From assembly GCA_936450465.1 (NCBI GenBank), contig OW388296.1:47195750-47259749 (forward strand): DNA of 64,000 nt, in the 5' to 3' direction. The translations under genes and the position numbers were made by a program. The stretch is from Gibbula magus (Eukaryota; Mollusca; Gastropoda; Trochida; Trochidae). Under the pieces are notes generated by a model. It had not been told where the DNA came from and ran no database searches. It saw only the letters and a program-made list of their open reading frames with translations. How positions within the stretch are numbered: position 1 is the stretch's first letter; every line of letters starts with the position of its first letter. This document shows positions 22,176 through 34,327 of the stretch, piece by piece.

Positions 22176-23520
22176 CAATGCCAACTGTTACCTGTATGAG
22201 CTTGACGTACCACAAATTATATGAACAAGAGAAGAGCAGAATGTCATTGTTTAAAAGCATTTTCTACAGCAGACAAGGTTGCCAAGGTTGAATTCGAACC
22301 CAAGACTTGATGTTGAACATACCAACCGCTACCTGTATGAGCTTGACGTACCACAAATTATAGGAATAAAGGAAGAGCAGAATATCATTGTTTAAAAGCA
22401 GTTTTCTACAGCAGACAAGGTTGCCAAGGTTGAATTCGAACCAAAGACTCGATGTTGAACATACCAACCGCTACCTGTATGAGCTTGACGTACCACAAAT
22501 TATAGGAACACGAGAAGAGCAGAATGTCATTGTTTAAAAGCATTTTCTACAGCAGACAAGGTTGCCAAGGTTGAATTCGAACCCAAGACTCCATGTTGAA
22601 CATACCAACCGCTACCTGTATGAGCGCCTTACCACAAATTATAGGAACACCAGAAGAGCAGAATATCATCGTTTAAAAGCAGTTTTCTACAGCAGACAAG
22701 ATTTCAACACTTGGATGAATTCGAACCCAAGACTCCATGTTGAACATACCAACCGCTACCAGTATGAGCGCCTTACCACAAATTATAAGAACACCAGAAG
22801 AGCAGAATATCATCGTTTAAAAGCAGTTTTCTACAGCAGACAAGATTTCAACACTTGGATGGATTCGAACCCAAGACTCCATGTTGAACATACCAACCGC
22901 TACCTGTATGAGCGCCTTACCACAAATTATAAGAACACCAGAAGAGCAGAATATCATCGTTTAAAAGCAGTTTTCTACAGCAGACAAGATTTCAACACTT
23001 GGATGAATTCGAACCCAAGACTCCATGTTGAACATACCAACCGCTACCAGTATGAGCGCCTTACCACAAATTATAAGAACACCAGAAGAGCAGAATATCA
23101 TCGTTTAAAAGCAGTTTTCTACAGCAGACAAGATTTCAACACTTGGATGAATTCGAACCCAAGACTCCATGTTGAACATACCAACTGCTACCTGTATGAG
23201 CGCCTTACCACAAATTATAGGAACACCAGAAGAGCAGAATATCATCGTTTAAAAGCAGTTTTCTACAGCAGACAAGATTTCAACACTTGGATGGATTCGA
23301 ACCCAAGACTCCATGTTGAACATACCAACCGCTACCTGTATGAGCTTGACGTACCACAAATTATAGGAATAAAGGAAGAGCAGAATATCATTGTTTAAAA
23401 GCATTTTTCCACAGTAGACAAGGTTGGCGACCCTTGGAAGGATTCGAACCCAAGACTCCATATTGAACATACCAACCGCTACCTGTATGAACCTCAACAC
23501 AAATTATAGGAACAAGAGTA
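22176..23520 (-). repeat. 141-144-bp satellite built from SINE-head sequence, ~9-10 units
   Basis: Units spaced 141-142 bp at the left become exactly 144 bp from about 22615 to 23340. Each unit contains TTCTACAGCAGACAAG, GAATTCGAACCCAAGACTC and CATACCAACCGCTACC. These correspond to the S1 SINE's CTACTGCAGACAAAG, GGATTCGAACCCCGG and GCTAACCACTGCGC. Each unit therefore carries, on the minus strand, a box-A-like TAGCGGTTGGT and a box-B-like GGGTTCGAATTC. A 278-codon plus-strand frame (22562-23398, 48-residue repeats) follows from 144 being divisible by 3. The differences between its units that I noted (Leu/Gln, Arg/Lys, Asn/Asp, Arg/Cys) all change the amino acid, so nothing suggests protein selection. 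Confidence 0.88.
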
Positions 23521-24566
23521 AATCAGAAAGTAAAACAAAGCACGATTCTCCCCAGTATCACCTGGATATTGTCTGAGAAGTCAAAACATAGATAAGCCTA
23601 CAGAAGCATCTGTTGTGGCATCAACCCAGACGAGACTATATCTTGTGTGTGCTGATGTTGACTTCGCTCTGCCCGGTCTGTCAACATGCAATCTAGAAGA
23701 TACGGATATGACAATAACTTCACTTAAAATCTGACAGTTTCAGTCAAATCATCATCAAAATTATCACTCATAATTTATACCCTTCAACCACCTAGTGTGC
23801 CTGTCTTTCAATACACCTACACTTCTAAATATTTCTAAGATTTATCACTCATCTCTGAAATGCTAATTGAATATTTCTGCGTGGTTAGTTTATTCTTGGC
23901 TATCCATAATTCATATTGATAATGATAATAACCATAATCAACTTAATCAGTGCCTAGGACCCTACATCTTTAGAGGGGCGCTTAATTATCAAGAATACTG
24001 TAATTTTATTTGGTCTCCTATGATGTGAGAACACATGATGTTTTATATACTTATCATTGATCCTCTTCATGTCAACCACAAATGTAACACTACATGTAAC
24101 AACATACTTCAAGGAATAAAAATACATACAAACAATTTTAAATGTTGTGAGAACACTGCGATACTGTATTCACCAGATGTGAGGAGAGAGGCAAGCTTGA
24201 AATTGTCAAAGCAGGCACTAGGGAGAGGGTTCTTACAAGATTCAATACAGCAACACATTGATACACCTGTAATTCAAAGAATAATCAATCTTTGGAACAG
24301 AATTAAGACCATCACATTGATATTCTCAACAGTATGTTATCTAGCAGCTTCCACAGGAAGACATAACTCGAACTAGTCTGTCACTGGCTAATTTAAGCCT
24401 TGCTGTATTTTGTTACCTTTTCTGTGCCAGCATAGCAGCATGTTTCACCTGGACTTGGTAGTGCAATCAGAGATCTCTGGCACAGAAAAGCTGAAGACAT
24501 GTAGCAAGGTTTAACTCACCAAGTGACAGAAACAAGTTATACCCTGCAGAGGAAGATGGTTATCTA
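23521..24566. other. unassigned stretch
   Basis: AT-rich DNA with no recognised element. A 113-codon plus frame (24035-24376) has no domain that I recognise. Confidence 0.35.
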
Positions 24567-24567
24567 G

Positions 24568-24845
24568 GTCAGGTCAGGTGATTTAGGCATTGAGGCCCCG
24601 TCCAAGAATATATCACTTATCAATGGAGGGAGAAGACCCGCACAACCATTGTAACAATACATTGCAGTGAAACCTGCAAGGGTCTATCAGAACCAGCAAA
24701 CCATAGATGGCGCCACACTGAATTTCAATGTTGTATTGCATATAAACCTTACTGTGTGTTCTCCACAGCAGACAGATGTACGGGATTCAAACCCCAGACC
24801 TTTTGATTTGAAGTGGTGAACACGCTAACCATGCACTCTGCCCAA
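24568..24845 (-). mobile_element. SINE S1 (copy 4), diverged
   Basis: Tail GGTCAGGTGATTTAGG at the left. Body landmarks are AAGAATATATCACTTAT, GGGAGAAGACCCGCAC and AACCAGCAAACCATAG. The head region (GGGATTCAAACCCCAGACC and ACGCTAACCATGC) is at the right. Box B is mutated. Confidence 0.75.
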
Positions 24846-25439
24846 AAATTTAATCTGAAGGTCTTGCTTATGGACCCTGAAGTTCTGATGACACAAGCTG
24901 AGTTGGAGGAGTCATCATCTATCTGTTTGTTGTTTCATGATCAATGCAGGATTGTTTTTTATTCAAAATCTGTTGTTTATTATTGCATGATGTATGCAAG
25001 ATTGTTTTTCAATTCCGAGTTGTCAGGTGACAGATTCTGATGAAGTGCTTGGGATAATAATTCCAACTTAAAAAACCCACATTTCTTGCTAGTGTTGTTG
25101 ATGCAGCTGTAATGAAAGAAATTTCCTTTTTCATCCATTCCTTTAACAAATTACAAACTTTATCAAATCTGTCAAGATTTATGCTTCATCACCAAAACAA
25201 CGGTGAAAAAGATGGACAATGCTGTGTAAAGTCTTGTAAATCAATATAACATTGCCAAGCCTATTTGTCAGCAGGACCGAGGGGGGTAGGCTCTCATTAA
25301 ATATAAGTAGTCAATCCATAACAATAACTCCGGCAATTTATCACTAGGCTGGCTGCTTGCCATGCTGATCCGAATTACCACTACAGCAGATGTATACAGT
25401 ATTAAATTGACCTATGTTGTTTTGTTGATAAATGTCTGC

Positions 25440-25890
25440 AACATCAGGTGAGGTGTTGCGAGGCAAGGCGTGGCGTGGAGAGGCCTGATGAGTTTGGTGG
25501 ATTGAGGCGAGTTGAAGTGTGATGAGGTGTGGTGGCATGGTAAGGTGTGGTGTGGCGACATGGTGTGGTATAGTTTGGTGAGTTTGCATGGTGTGGTGGT
25601 GTGGCAAGGTGTAATGTGGTGTAATGGCATGGTGTAATGGTTTTGTAAGGGATGTGGTGTGTTGTGGTGTAGTGTGGTGGCATGGTGTGTGGGTGTGATG
25701 TGGTGTGGTGTGGTGCCATGTGTGGTGGCATTGTGGGTGTGGTGTGGTGTGGTGTGGTGCCATGTGTGTTGGCATGATGTGTGGGCATGGTAAGGTGTGG
25801 TGTGGTGGCATGCTGTGGTTTTGTGGTAAGGTGGCATGGTGTGTGGTGGCATGATGTGTGGGTGTGGTAGGGTGTGGTGTGGTGGCATGA
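25440..25890. repeat. degenerate G/T-rich minisatellite
   Basis: About 450 bp of GGTGTGGTGTGGTGGCATGG-type sequence with strong purine and G/T strand asymmetry and no fixed period. The left edge reads AGGTGAGGTG, as in SINE S1 tails, and another S1 SINE starts only ~60 bp to the right. Long His/Pro/Thr-rich frames on the minus strand are translations of the simple sequence. Confidence 0.8.
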
Positions 25891-25947
25891 TTGCTATAAT
25901 TTTCTAGACTGAGCTGATTGTCAGTTTAATATTTTGCTCTTTGGTCT

Positions 25948-26400
25948 GGAGGTGAGATGAGATGAGATGAGGTAAGGTGGGGTGAGTTGGGCTTTCATGA
26001 GTGTTTCACTTACATCACAGCAGCAAGTACGTATTATGGCAGGGAGAAAGCCTGTAACACCATGTGATTATGTTATATTGTGAAACCTGCATCGACATGA
26101 GCATCGGCTGGAACTAGCGAACCATGGGTGGTACTACGCTGAAATTCAGTGTGGCATTGCACCCAAATTTGACTGCGTGTAGAACAGTTCTCTACTGCAG
26201 ACAAAGTTGCCATGCTCCCTGGCAGGATTCGAACCCCGGACCTTTTGATCCGAAGCCGAACGGGCTAACCACTGCGCTATCCCACCCCCTTGATCTGGAA
26301 GACCAACTAGGGTTACATTGTGTGGATGGATATACTGGATGCAAAAGCAAACTCTTATTAACTTTACAATGCCTTGAATTATCTGTTCTCAATGATCTTC
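25948..26400 (-). mobile_element. SINE S1 (copy 5) with 5' extension
   Basis: Complete S1 body. The minus-strand head contains GGGATAGCGCAGTGGTTAGC and GGTTCGAATCC and ends at about 26290. A further ~108 bp upstream of the head (26291-26398) is shared almost identically with the copy at 29363-29795, so this looks like a composite form with an extra 5' module. Confidence 0.85.
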
Positions 26401-26788
26401 CACGCCCTGGCTCTACACCCAACCCTAATCCCCTTTGTGATTATGTGATTTGCAAATTCTATGTACAGTATAGCTTGAAGACCAATGATCTCTATGGAGT
26501 TGGTTAGGTCAATTAAAGTCTTCATACAATCTACCGAAGCTGTACAGTGGCCAACAGTATATATAGTGTGTAATTAGTCCAAATAGGTTCCTTTCAGTCA
26601 GTGGAGATTCTTGTAGGTCAACTCATTTATATCAATTTACAGGAACAAGGGCTATTTTGGGACCAATAGATCCATACTAAATTATACATGTGTATTGGTG
26701 TGTATATGTCATTGTTAATAACCTTCGGCAGATTTATCAGTAGTCAATACATAATGATGAAACTGTGTATATAAATAAGTTTTCATTA

Positions 26789-27300
26789 ACAAGTGTAGAA
26801 GCGAGCACAGCTCACATACCACCGCTTCCAAATATAGTTTGACATAACTGAAAATAGGAACTATGAGAATGACTAACCTGTGTGTATAGTTGAATGAATA
26901 GCGAATGTACAATTCCAGAGATAACTGTTAAACCATATGTTTCCATGGAAACCTCCAAAAGGCATTTCTAGGCATCATGGTTGACATGTGTATGAAGTTT
27001 GGTGTAGCTAGAATGTATAGTTTAGGAAATCAGTTCCACACAAAATGACTTCCTTATTGAGTGACTGTTTGGTCATATTTCCATGGAAACCGCAAAAAAA
27101 TAACATTAAAAAATCGAACTAACCCTCAAAAGGCACAACTAGAGATCATGGCTAACATGTGTAGCAATTAAGTTTGGTGATGCTAGCATGTATAGTTTGA
27201 GAAATATGCTCTGCACAAAGTTTTGTAATGGACAGACAGACAGACGGACAGAATGAACGCTATATATACCACCACTTACGCTGTAAGGCAGGGGTATAAT
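26789..27300 (+). mobile_element. pearl-like element, core type C
   Basis: Start ACAAGTGTAGAAGCGAGCAC with CATACCACCGC. It has about two ~170-bp cores containing TTTCCATGGAAAC and AAAAGGCA...CATGGYTAACATGTGTA. A GACAGACAGACGGACAG tract lies near 27233-27250. The end CTATATATACCACC...GGCAGGGGTATAAT is the weakly paired terminal hairpin. Confidence 0.68.
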
Positions 27301-27597
27301 TACATTAGACATCAAATAAACATTGACATTATTATAGGGAAATATTTTTCGATTGAATTTGGAAAGCTTTTGTATCAGTACACTTTGATTCAGATTTGTT
27401 AATCAACAACTGCATAAAAACATCAACAAGACAGTCAGTTTACAGGAGGAACATATTTCATATTATGGTTTAAGGGGGGAAAGCCTACCATTCTGTAAAT
27501 GCATTATAGTAAAACCTGCAAGCAATAGTGCATTTTTAATTTGTGACAAGCACATTTCGATGTCTGAATAAGTTGCCCGCAGCAAGGAAATAGTTAA

Positions 27598-27873
27598 AGG
27601 GACTGTAGCACATCTTTTAATACAAAAGAAAACTTCACAAAATGGGAAAGAACTGCTGGGTTAAATGATTAAGCAACATGCTTCCATTTACCGCCCTCGA
27701 ATTACTATAAATGGCCACATTTTATGTTTTAAACGTGACACCATTTTCTATGATTACAGACAATTGGGTCGAGAAAGGAGCTGTTTTACCCTCTTAAATA
27801 AAGAAATACTGCATAAACTTATAAATAGCAAATTTGAACATATAATAAATGAAAAATAAAATGTGCTTTTAAT
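27598..27873 (+). mobile_element. diverged relative of TTAA MITE family M
   Basis: TTAA at 27594-27597 is followed by AGGGACTGTAGCACATCTTT. Interior echoes include AAATGGCCACATTTTATG and CTGTTTTACCCTCTTAAA, and the end ...AAAATGTGCTTTTAA is a mutated inverted terminus. A 64-codon frame across it is incidental. Confidence 0.55.
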
Positions 27874-29040
27874 ATCCTCCAAACATTTCTTTTAATCAAA
27901 ACATAAATCATTTCGAATTCCTCTGGCTCAATTTCATAGCATCCATGTGCTACCCAAATATTTGCTCTCAATGATATCTCAAACAATTTATCTTGGCAAA
28001 TATACCACCTTTGTTCTTCATAAAGATATGTTTTTATGATACAGAGGATAAAGACAACAAGAAAACGTCATATTAGCTCACCCGACACAGGCCATGTGTT
28101 ATTTAGTCAGCTGAGGGCCAATAGACATGCAATATGTACGTCCTGCTGTGTATCACAAAAATGATCAATTATTTCTCAAAAGGAATCTTAATTGATACAG
28201 TGATTGTTGACAGAGACAATGGTTAGGTCTTATGTAAACACCAGTCAGACTTGGAAATTTGAGTCTCGTCTGAGACTCAAAGATTTTGGAGCATCCTCCA
28301 CATTTTAACCTTCATGTTTTTTCACTTGCACTATCACAATAACTTTGATAGGTTGTTTTCTGACTTCTGTCTGGAATCCTGAAATTAATAGAGCATTATA
28401 TGGATAACATAAGACAATGCAAGGATTATCCGTAAGAACAGGAACAGGAAGTATACCACTTCTAAATGCCCTTCAACCTGATTATCCATAAGTTTTCAAA
28501 CAGTGCCTGGCTTTCATCAATGACTTCAGTCTGACCGATCTTGTTCTGAAGAATGGGATACGAACATGCTCTGTAGATTCCTCTCCACAAGGTCTGAGAA
28601 CATCCCGTATAGGTGTGTGTTCTGTACCAGTTTAGTGCAGACAAAACCCAGTCACAAAGCTGATGGTCACCGTTTTGAAAGCATTCAGAATTATTTGTTA
28701 ACTGGTTGCGAAAACCGACGAAAGTATGGCTGTTGGAAGTCACCTTCTCCTCGCTTCATACGAAAAGCTTTTGTTGGACGTTCTGTGATTGGCTAATTGA
28801 ATAGCGTAAGAACATGTCAGCCTACGGGCTGTTATCAGACGGTTTGGCGAGGAAACCTCCGAATGATATGAGTTCATATCCCAGTAGATGCACTATCTTG
28901 CAATCTTTTATTCCTCGGAAAACATTAGATTAATCAGACTGCCAAAAACTTGACACATGGTCAAATTGAATTAAGTGTTATGAACAAGAACTTCACGTCA
29001 GTCTTTGTAAATCTTTGGTTGGACATTGAATAAATGGGTG
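27874..29040. other. unassigned stretch
   Basis: No recognised repeat. A moderately GC-rich section at about 28490-28870 carries overlapping open frames on both strands (93 codons minus, 76 codons plus) without any domain that I recognise. Confidence 0.35.
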
Positions 29041-29296
29041 AATAATAATAATAATAATAATAACTCTTTATTGTCCATAATGCAGTGTACATGGGAAACT
29101 TATTGTGTGCAAATAGCACGCAGCAGCCACAGTGCAGCGCCAGTTAAAGCGTTGTTCTGTCTTTATTATGCTGAGTGTCAAGCAAGGCAGCAACAACTCC
29201 CATCTTTTAACGTCTTTTGGTATGACGCGACCGGGAATCGAACCCCAGTCTTCCGGGTGATGAGCAGACACTCTACCAACTGAGCTACATCATTTT
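29041..29296 (-). mobile_element. tRNA-derived SINE, family S2, (ATT)n tail
   Basis: On the minus strand the head reads TGATGTAGCTCAGTTGGTAG (box A) and GGTTCGATTCC (box B), with an anticodon-like CTCATCA loop. The body contains GTTGTTGCTGCCTTGC. The 3' end reads GGACAATAAAGAG followed by about eight TTA/ATT units. The head no longer folds as a clean tRNA acceptor stem. It is unrelated to family S1 in body and tail. A flanking duplication was not identified. Confidence 0.85.
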
Positions 29297-29362
29297 TAAA
29301 TACACCAACATTCAAAGATTTTGGGCAATATACAACAGGATATAAATAAATGTTGGTTTTTA

Positions 29363-29795
29363 GGTGAGGTGAGGAGATTTTCGCTTTAACTCCGCTTTCA
29401 GGAGTATTTCACATTTCAGTATTAATGCAGGGAGAAAGCCTGCAACACCATTGTGGATATACATTATGCTGAAACCTGCAAGCAACAACTGGAACTAGTG
29501 AACCATGGGTGGTACTGCACTGAAATTCAGTGCAACATTTTACTCAAACTTTACTGCATTTAGAACAGTTCTTTACAACAGACAAAGTTGTCAAGCCCCC
29601 GACGGGATGCGAACCCTGGACCTTGATCCGAAGCCGAAAGCGCCAAATACTGCGCTCTCCCACCCCTCGATCTGGAAGACCAACTAGGGTTGCATTGTGT
29701 GGATGGATATACTGGATGTAAAAGCAAACTCTTATAAACTTTACAAAGCCTTGAATTATCTGTTCTCAATGATCATCCATGTCCATCCGACCCAC
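29363..29795 (-). mobile_element. composite SINE S1 (copy 6) with 5' module inside its target duplication
   Basis: The S1 body runs from a GGTGAGGTGAGG tail to a mutated head ending near 29669. It is followed by ~125 bp shared with the 5' flank of the copy at 25.9 kb. A probable target duplication, TGTTGGTTTTTA / TGTTGGTTTATA (29351-29362 and 29796-29807), encloses the S1 part and the extra module together, which suggests they moved as one unit. Confidence 0.8.
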
Positions 29796-29809
29796 TGTTG
29801 GTTTATAAT

Positions 29810-31490
29810 AGGATATACTTTGTTACACAAAAACCTATGAAGTTTAACAACGCACTGCACAAGGTCATCATCATGTTACATCACTGACCGCCGACCCTAA
29901 CGATGAATTCAATGAGTCACATGTCCTTACATAAAAGGTTGCATGTCTGGACAAATAAAAGCATCAAGCCGGATCTGTCATCGGTTAACTAAAGCACCAG
30001 GAAGACTGGACCAGTTTATCATCAGACATGATATATAGGTTTTTACCCTACAGAGGGCAAACACTTGGATCCCAGTGGCGAAAGTTATCATTATGGCTTG
30101 ATGTGCGGGACATTTCCCCCATTATGGGAGGTTTATCACCACTCTAACGTCCACAATGGGGCCTCCGTTAGGCAAGGCACTAATTTTACTGAACTCTTAG
30201 ACCGTCTTGATGGATGACTTTTCATTCTTTGACAGAAAATGGATCTGAACTCGGTAGCAGTGATGTACATCTTATGGTTTGTGTACTAATGGATATTTAA
30301 TCTCCACTATCACAGAACTTACATTGAATGAGAATAGAAGGGTTATAAAATGGGCAATTTAGTTTAAAGATGGATGGCCTTGATGAATAACTGTCATTTT
30401 GTATCAATTGCTGAATGATTTAAAACTTACAATTCTGAGTGGTCAATTAACAGGTCTTACTTGTTTACGAAAGGAATAGTCAGGAATTTGTTAGCAGTGA
30501 AGAACAGAATTTTGTGGAATCTCCAGGTACAGAATTAAAATGGCCTAGTCATAAGTATATGTTTTCCTATCCTAGGGGAAAGATAGGAAAGGCCAAGGAA
30601 TAGCCATAAAATTTATTTCATACAACAAAGAAGTTGTCATCAATGAAATATACATACAATGTAACACTAGATCTACACCTCTCCAGAAACAATCCAGCAG
30701 GCTAAAGGTTAAATGAACAAACACACATTAAATACTGTAAAGACACTTTAGGCAGTGAACAGATTCACTTCGGTCTTAATATTCATGATAATAATCAGTA
30801 AATAACCTCAATAACTTTTTTACACTTTCCCAAAAGGATTTTTAGGTTTAGGATATATTTCAATCAAGTTTGTCTGCACAAGAGGTATGTTAAAATTGAC
30901 ACAATATTTAAACTTTAATTATTTTTGAAGCCACTTTAGCATGTGTATATACATTCAAAAAGTTTAATACCTCCGAACAGCTGGATAAAAACAGCCTACT
31001 GCGAAAAACAACTTTGTTTACATAACACGATCACTTTATCCACATTTTATGGGGGGAAATTTGGGCTGAACATACAAATTTTAAACATCTTACGCAACTT
31101 TTCTTTTCTCTTGTGGGATTAAGACTTATGTAATGCAAATGAAATCTTGTTTATCAAACAGCGAGAGCTAAATCTAGGGTTATAGTACTTCTGGGAGATA
31201 TAAACTAAGACCTTCCTCGTATGCATAAATAAAAAACAAACACAAACAAACCACTCAGACAGGGCTAACATAGCCTTACACCCAGACTATGAAAAAAGTA
31301 TTTATTCTGAAAATATCACCATTTTATTAAATATTGAAAGAAGAGTGTAAGAAATGGAGAAAAAAAAGGCTCCTTTTCAATTTTATTTTTTGTTCAGTCT
31401 AAGTGTTAGACTAGGGTTAACAATATAGTGTATGGCAAAATAGAACTTTCAGAATTACAAAAATAACCATTATTGCATAATAAGTAAAAT
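29810..31490. other. unassigned stretch
   Basis: AT-rich with some GC-richer patches (e.g. 30050-30180). No repeat, RNA gene or exon is supportable. Confidence 0.35.
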
Positions 31491-31499
31491 TGAAATACA

Positions 31500-31785
31500 A
31501 CTGTTGCTACAACATGATAGTTGCATCTTTGCTGCATTGTGAGTGCAACTATTGTTGCATTGAAAGTGCAATAATTGGTAGTCATATAGAGGTGTGCAAC
31601 CTGCATTATTACAAAGGGATCTCCAGAGAATAAAATGAAACTAATGTTGCAAAGAGAGTGCAACTATATTGCAACGAGAGAGTGCAACTTGATTGATGAA
31701 AAAAAAAGAGTGCAACTATATAGCTATAAAAGTGAGTGCAACTTGATTGCTGCAAAGTGTGTGCAACTATATATAACTTAAATTA
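31500..31785. repeat. irregular short repeat of GTGCAACTA
   Basis: GAGTGCAACTAT / GAGTGCAACTTGATTG and complementary TTGCATTGAAAGTGCAA-type phrases recur seven or more times with spacing of about 25-50 bp. Confidence 0.6.
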
Positions 31786-31796
31786 AAGGGACACTT

Positions 31797-32012
31797 AGTC
31801 GAGGATATTATTAGTCTCATCTTTATCTAACTATGCTGATTAGAGTGTCTGCTAATGAGTTACGCTTCACTTCACTGACTACATGCAGTAGTTTGTATTA
31901 CTAATTACGTCAATTGTCTGAAATTGGGTTTCTGTGACTTGTTAGAAGACATGTTAATTAGCATAGGTATAGATACACATAATCTGATTTTTATCCTAGA
32001 CGCAGTGTCCCT
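31797..32012. mobile_element. TTAA-flanked MITE, family N (short copy, 216 bp)
   Basis: Inverted termini AGGGACACTTAGTCGAGGAT and ATCCTAGACGCAGTGTCCCT are flanked by TTAA at 31793-31796 and 32013-32016. The GGGACACT-type terminus is shared with the copy at 35.8 kb, but the interiors differ in length. No coding capacity. Confidence 0.85.
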
Positions 32013-32364
32013 TTAACTCCAAGTTTACAATTCCTGTCTCTATACCATCTAAACAATTTATAGGGTTAAAACTCAAGGACAAGTAGTCATGTAGACTTAA
32101 ATTTAGTCTATGGAATTTTTATAATTACTGTACCTTCATCTTTTTTATTACATATTTTTTATACCTCCAGTTCCATATCTAGATGTGCTGAATAAAAATC
32201 TAGACTGTATTAAAGGCTCTTAATAATACACAGTCATGGAGCAGGATTAGTAGTCATGCATCATGATTATACTACCGGTATCAATTAACTATCAACTGTT
32301 TGGCACTTGTAGCGTTTACTCCTTGGACCCTATGATCCAGCAACTGTACAGAAATCTGAAATCA

Positions 32365-32483
32365 GGCGGTCGTTGCACAAAACAACCTTAACACTAAGGT
32401 TAACCTTAGTACCATCTTTTAACATTTGCACTAAGGCTACCTTAGTGACTTAAGGTCACCTTAGTGTTTGGTGCAACGGCGCC
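32365..32483. mobile_element. palindromic mini-MITE (~119 bp), copy 1
   Basis: Inverted termini GGCGGTCGTTGCACAAA and TTTGGTGCAACGGCGCC enclose a perfect 18-nt palindrome, ACTAAGGTTAACCTTAGT (32393-32410), plus further CTTAGTGACTTAAGG folding motifs. The transcript or single strand would fold almost end to end. Target duplication is unclear. Relatives lie near 42.6 and 47.2 kb. Confidence 0.72.
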
Positions 32484-34220
32484 CAGGGCCACAAAAATAA
32501 GACTCTGAGCATCTACAGATAAATAATTTGTGAAAAACAAAGCTTTCGCTTCAAGACCAATCCCATTTTAAACTTGATTTCAATACAACTGAACTCTTTA
32601 CTATAATGCATTAACTTTTGGAATTCAAACCTGTAACTTTATGCCAATATGGTATTAAATGTTTCAAAAACATTTTGGAAAATGATAATAACAGAATTCA
32701 CAAAATGTGAATTTTTTAACAATTAATCAGAGAAACACAAATTGTTTTTTCAGGAAATGACAAGCAACATTTGTTAGATGTATGTTTCACATCTGCAGCT
32801 GCTATCAATGGCAGTCAAATGTCAAAGGTCCCCGTTTGTTTCATTCTCATCTATCATATTTAACTGTTGAAATAGACTATTCTTAGAAATATGAGAGAAT
32901 ACAAATTAAAAATAATGTGATAAATTGTTTTTGGGAACAGATACTGTTGTAAACAATAACTTTGCATGACACCTTTTAATGAAATATTTCTAAAACTTGC
33001 AAGCAATTATTCTGATAGGAATAAACCAAACATAAATCAACGGAAATGGAATATTTGTTCATGAAAACATGCTCGTAAGTGATTTTACTGAAAAGAATTG
33101 ATAAACAGCGTTGAGACTCCATACATGACATTGATATCATTATAATTATGATTTTCAAGATCATTGTTTAAATCTTAATTTGCAATTCTGTTATCAAATA
33201 TATACAAATATATATGTTTATCAACGCAACATGTATCTGCATGATGTTTGTCGATCAGTCACATAATTGATACAAGAATTATCATCTGAAATCCTTTTTC
33301 TGAAGCTTTCTGATCAAATGCATATATTTGGATCAAAATTTTCCTAAAATAATTTTTATGGAATTTTCCTGAAATAATTTTTATTGAATTTTCCTGAAAT
33401 AATTTTTCATCAGTTATTAGTAAAAGAAAGAATATATCATCAGAACAAAATATAAAACATAATTATCATAATTGAGAAAAGGGGCTTCGAACATATTCTT
33501 CAAGGAATTCTTCTACTAAAAATTTCAAAACCACTCAAAAAAAGTGATGTATTAGGAGAATTATGAAAGTAAAAACTTGATCTCCAATGTCTTTCATCAG
33601 AATATCCTTACTCACCAGAGTAATACAATACTTCGGCCAATCCATAACAGAATTTCCACAGAGAGTTAATATGATTGGTGACCAATTTCAATTTGTGCCA
33701 CATGTTTTTGGTGAATAAGTATTCTTTGCCCAAAAGAATAGTCATGAGGGAAATCTTGTTTCTGTTTGGCCCATTGATGGTTTTTACAAATAATTTCACT
33801 TAACTTTAATTAAATTTATCGAAATTGGGTTGTATTTTGCAAAAGGTCTTTACATATTTTATGATAGTTCTTTACAAAAACACATCTTGAATATAGTCTA
33901 CAGTCAAATTCAGTTTGAACTGGTCAAAGAAGAAGTAGAATCTTTTATAACATGGACCATCAGCTGAATCAATTACCTTTAAAATTCAAAATGTGAAATG
34001 TTGAAATAAAAAAACATCAATGCAAAGACAGTCAAATTATGAAATTATTTAATCAATTTATGGTGAAGAATAACATTAAAAATGGAGTTGTTTTTTCAAA
34101 TGAAGTAAGGTCATATATTTATTTTCATTTGAATATTCAAGAATTTTAATATTTATAAATAATGTACAATATAGTATACATAGATATTAAAGAAATGGCC
34201 ATTGAAAGTTCAGTCAAGAT
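32484..34220. other. very AT-rich unassigned stretch with a small triplication
   Basis: AATTTTCCTGAAATAATTTT recurs three times at a 25-bp period at 33337-33410. Otherwise I see no element or exon. Confidence 0.4.
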
Positions 34221-34224
34221 AGTG

Positions 34225-34327
34225 AGCCCGGATTTCCAAGAACAGAGATCTTAAGGAAATACTGCAAGGCCTAAATCAGCGAATAATAGAGACTGGCAAG
34301 AGTTATGCCTTCATTAATGGGAAGTTG
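34225..34327. mobile_element. truncated copy of the 223-bp MITE
   Basis: The text from GCCCGGATTTCCAAGAACAG to GGCAAGAGTTATGCCTTCAT and GGGAAGTTGC matches the right half of the element at 57909-58131. The left half and its inverted repeat are missing. Confidence 0.75.

Noticed and set aside
25344..25888. His/Pro/Thr-rich protein frames on the minus strand
   Set aside because: Translation of a degenerate GGTGTGGTG simple repeat in several frames at once; no complexity outside the repeat.
26715..26912. Short minus-strand frame near 26.8 kb as a membrane peptide
   Set aside because: It overlaps the 5' end of a pearl-like element and is not conserved in the related element at 20.5 kb.
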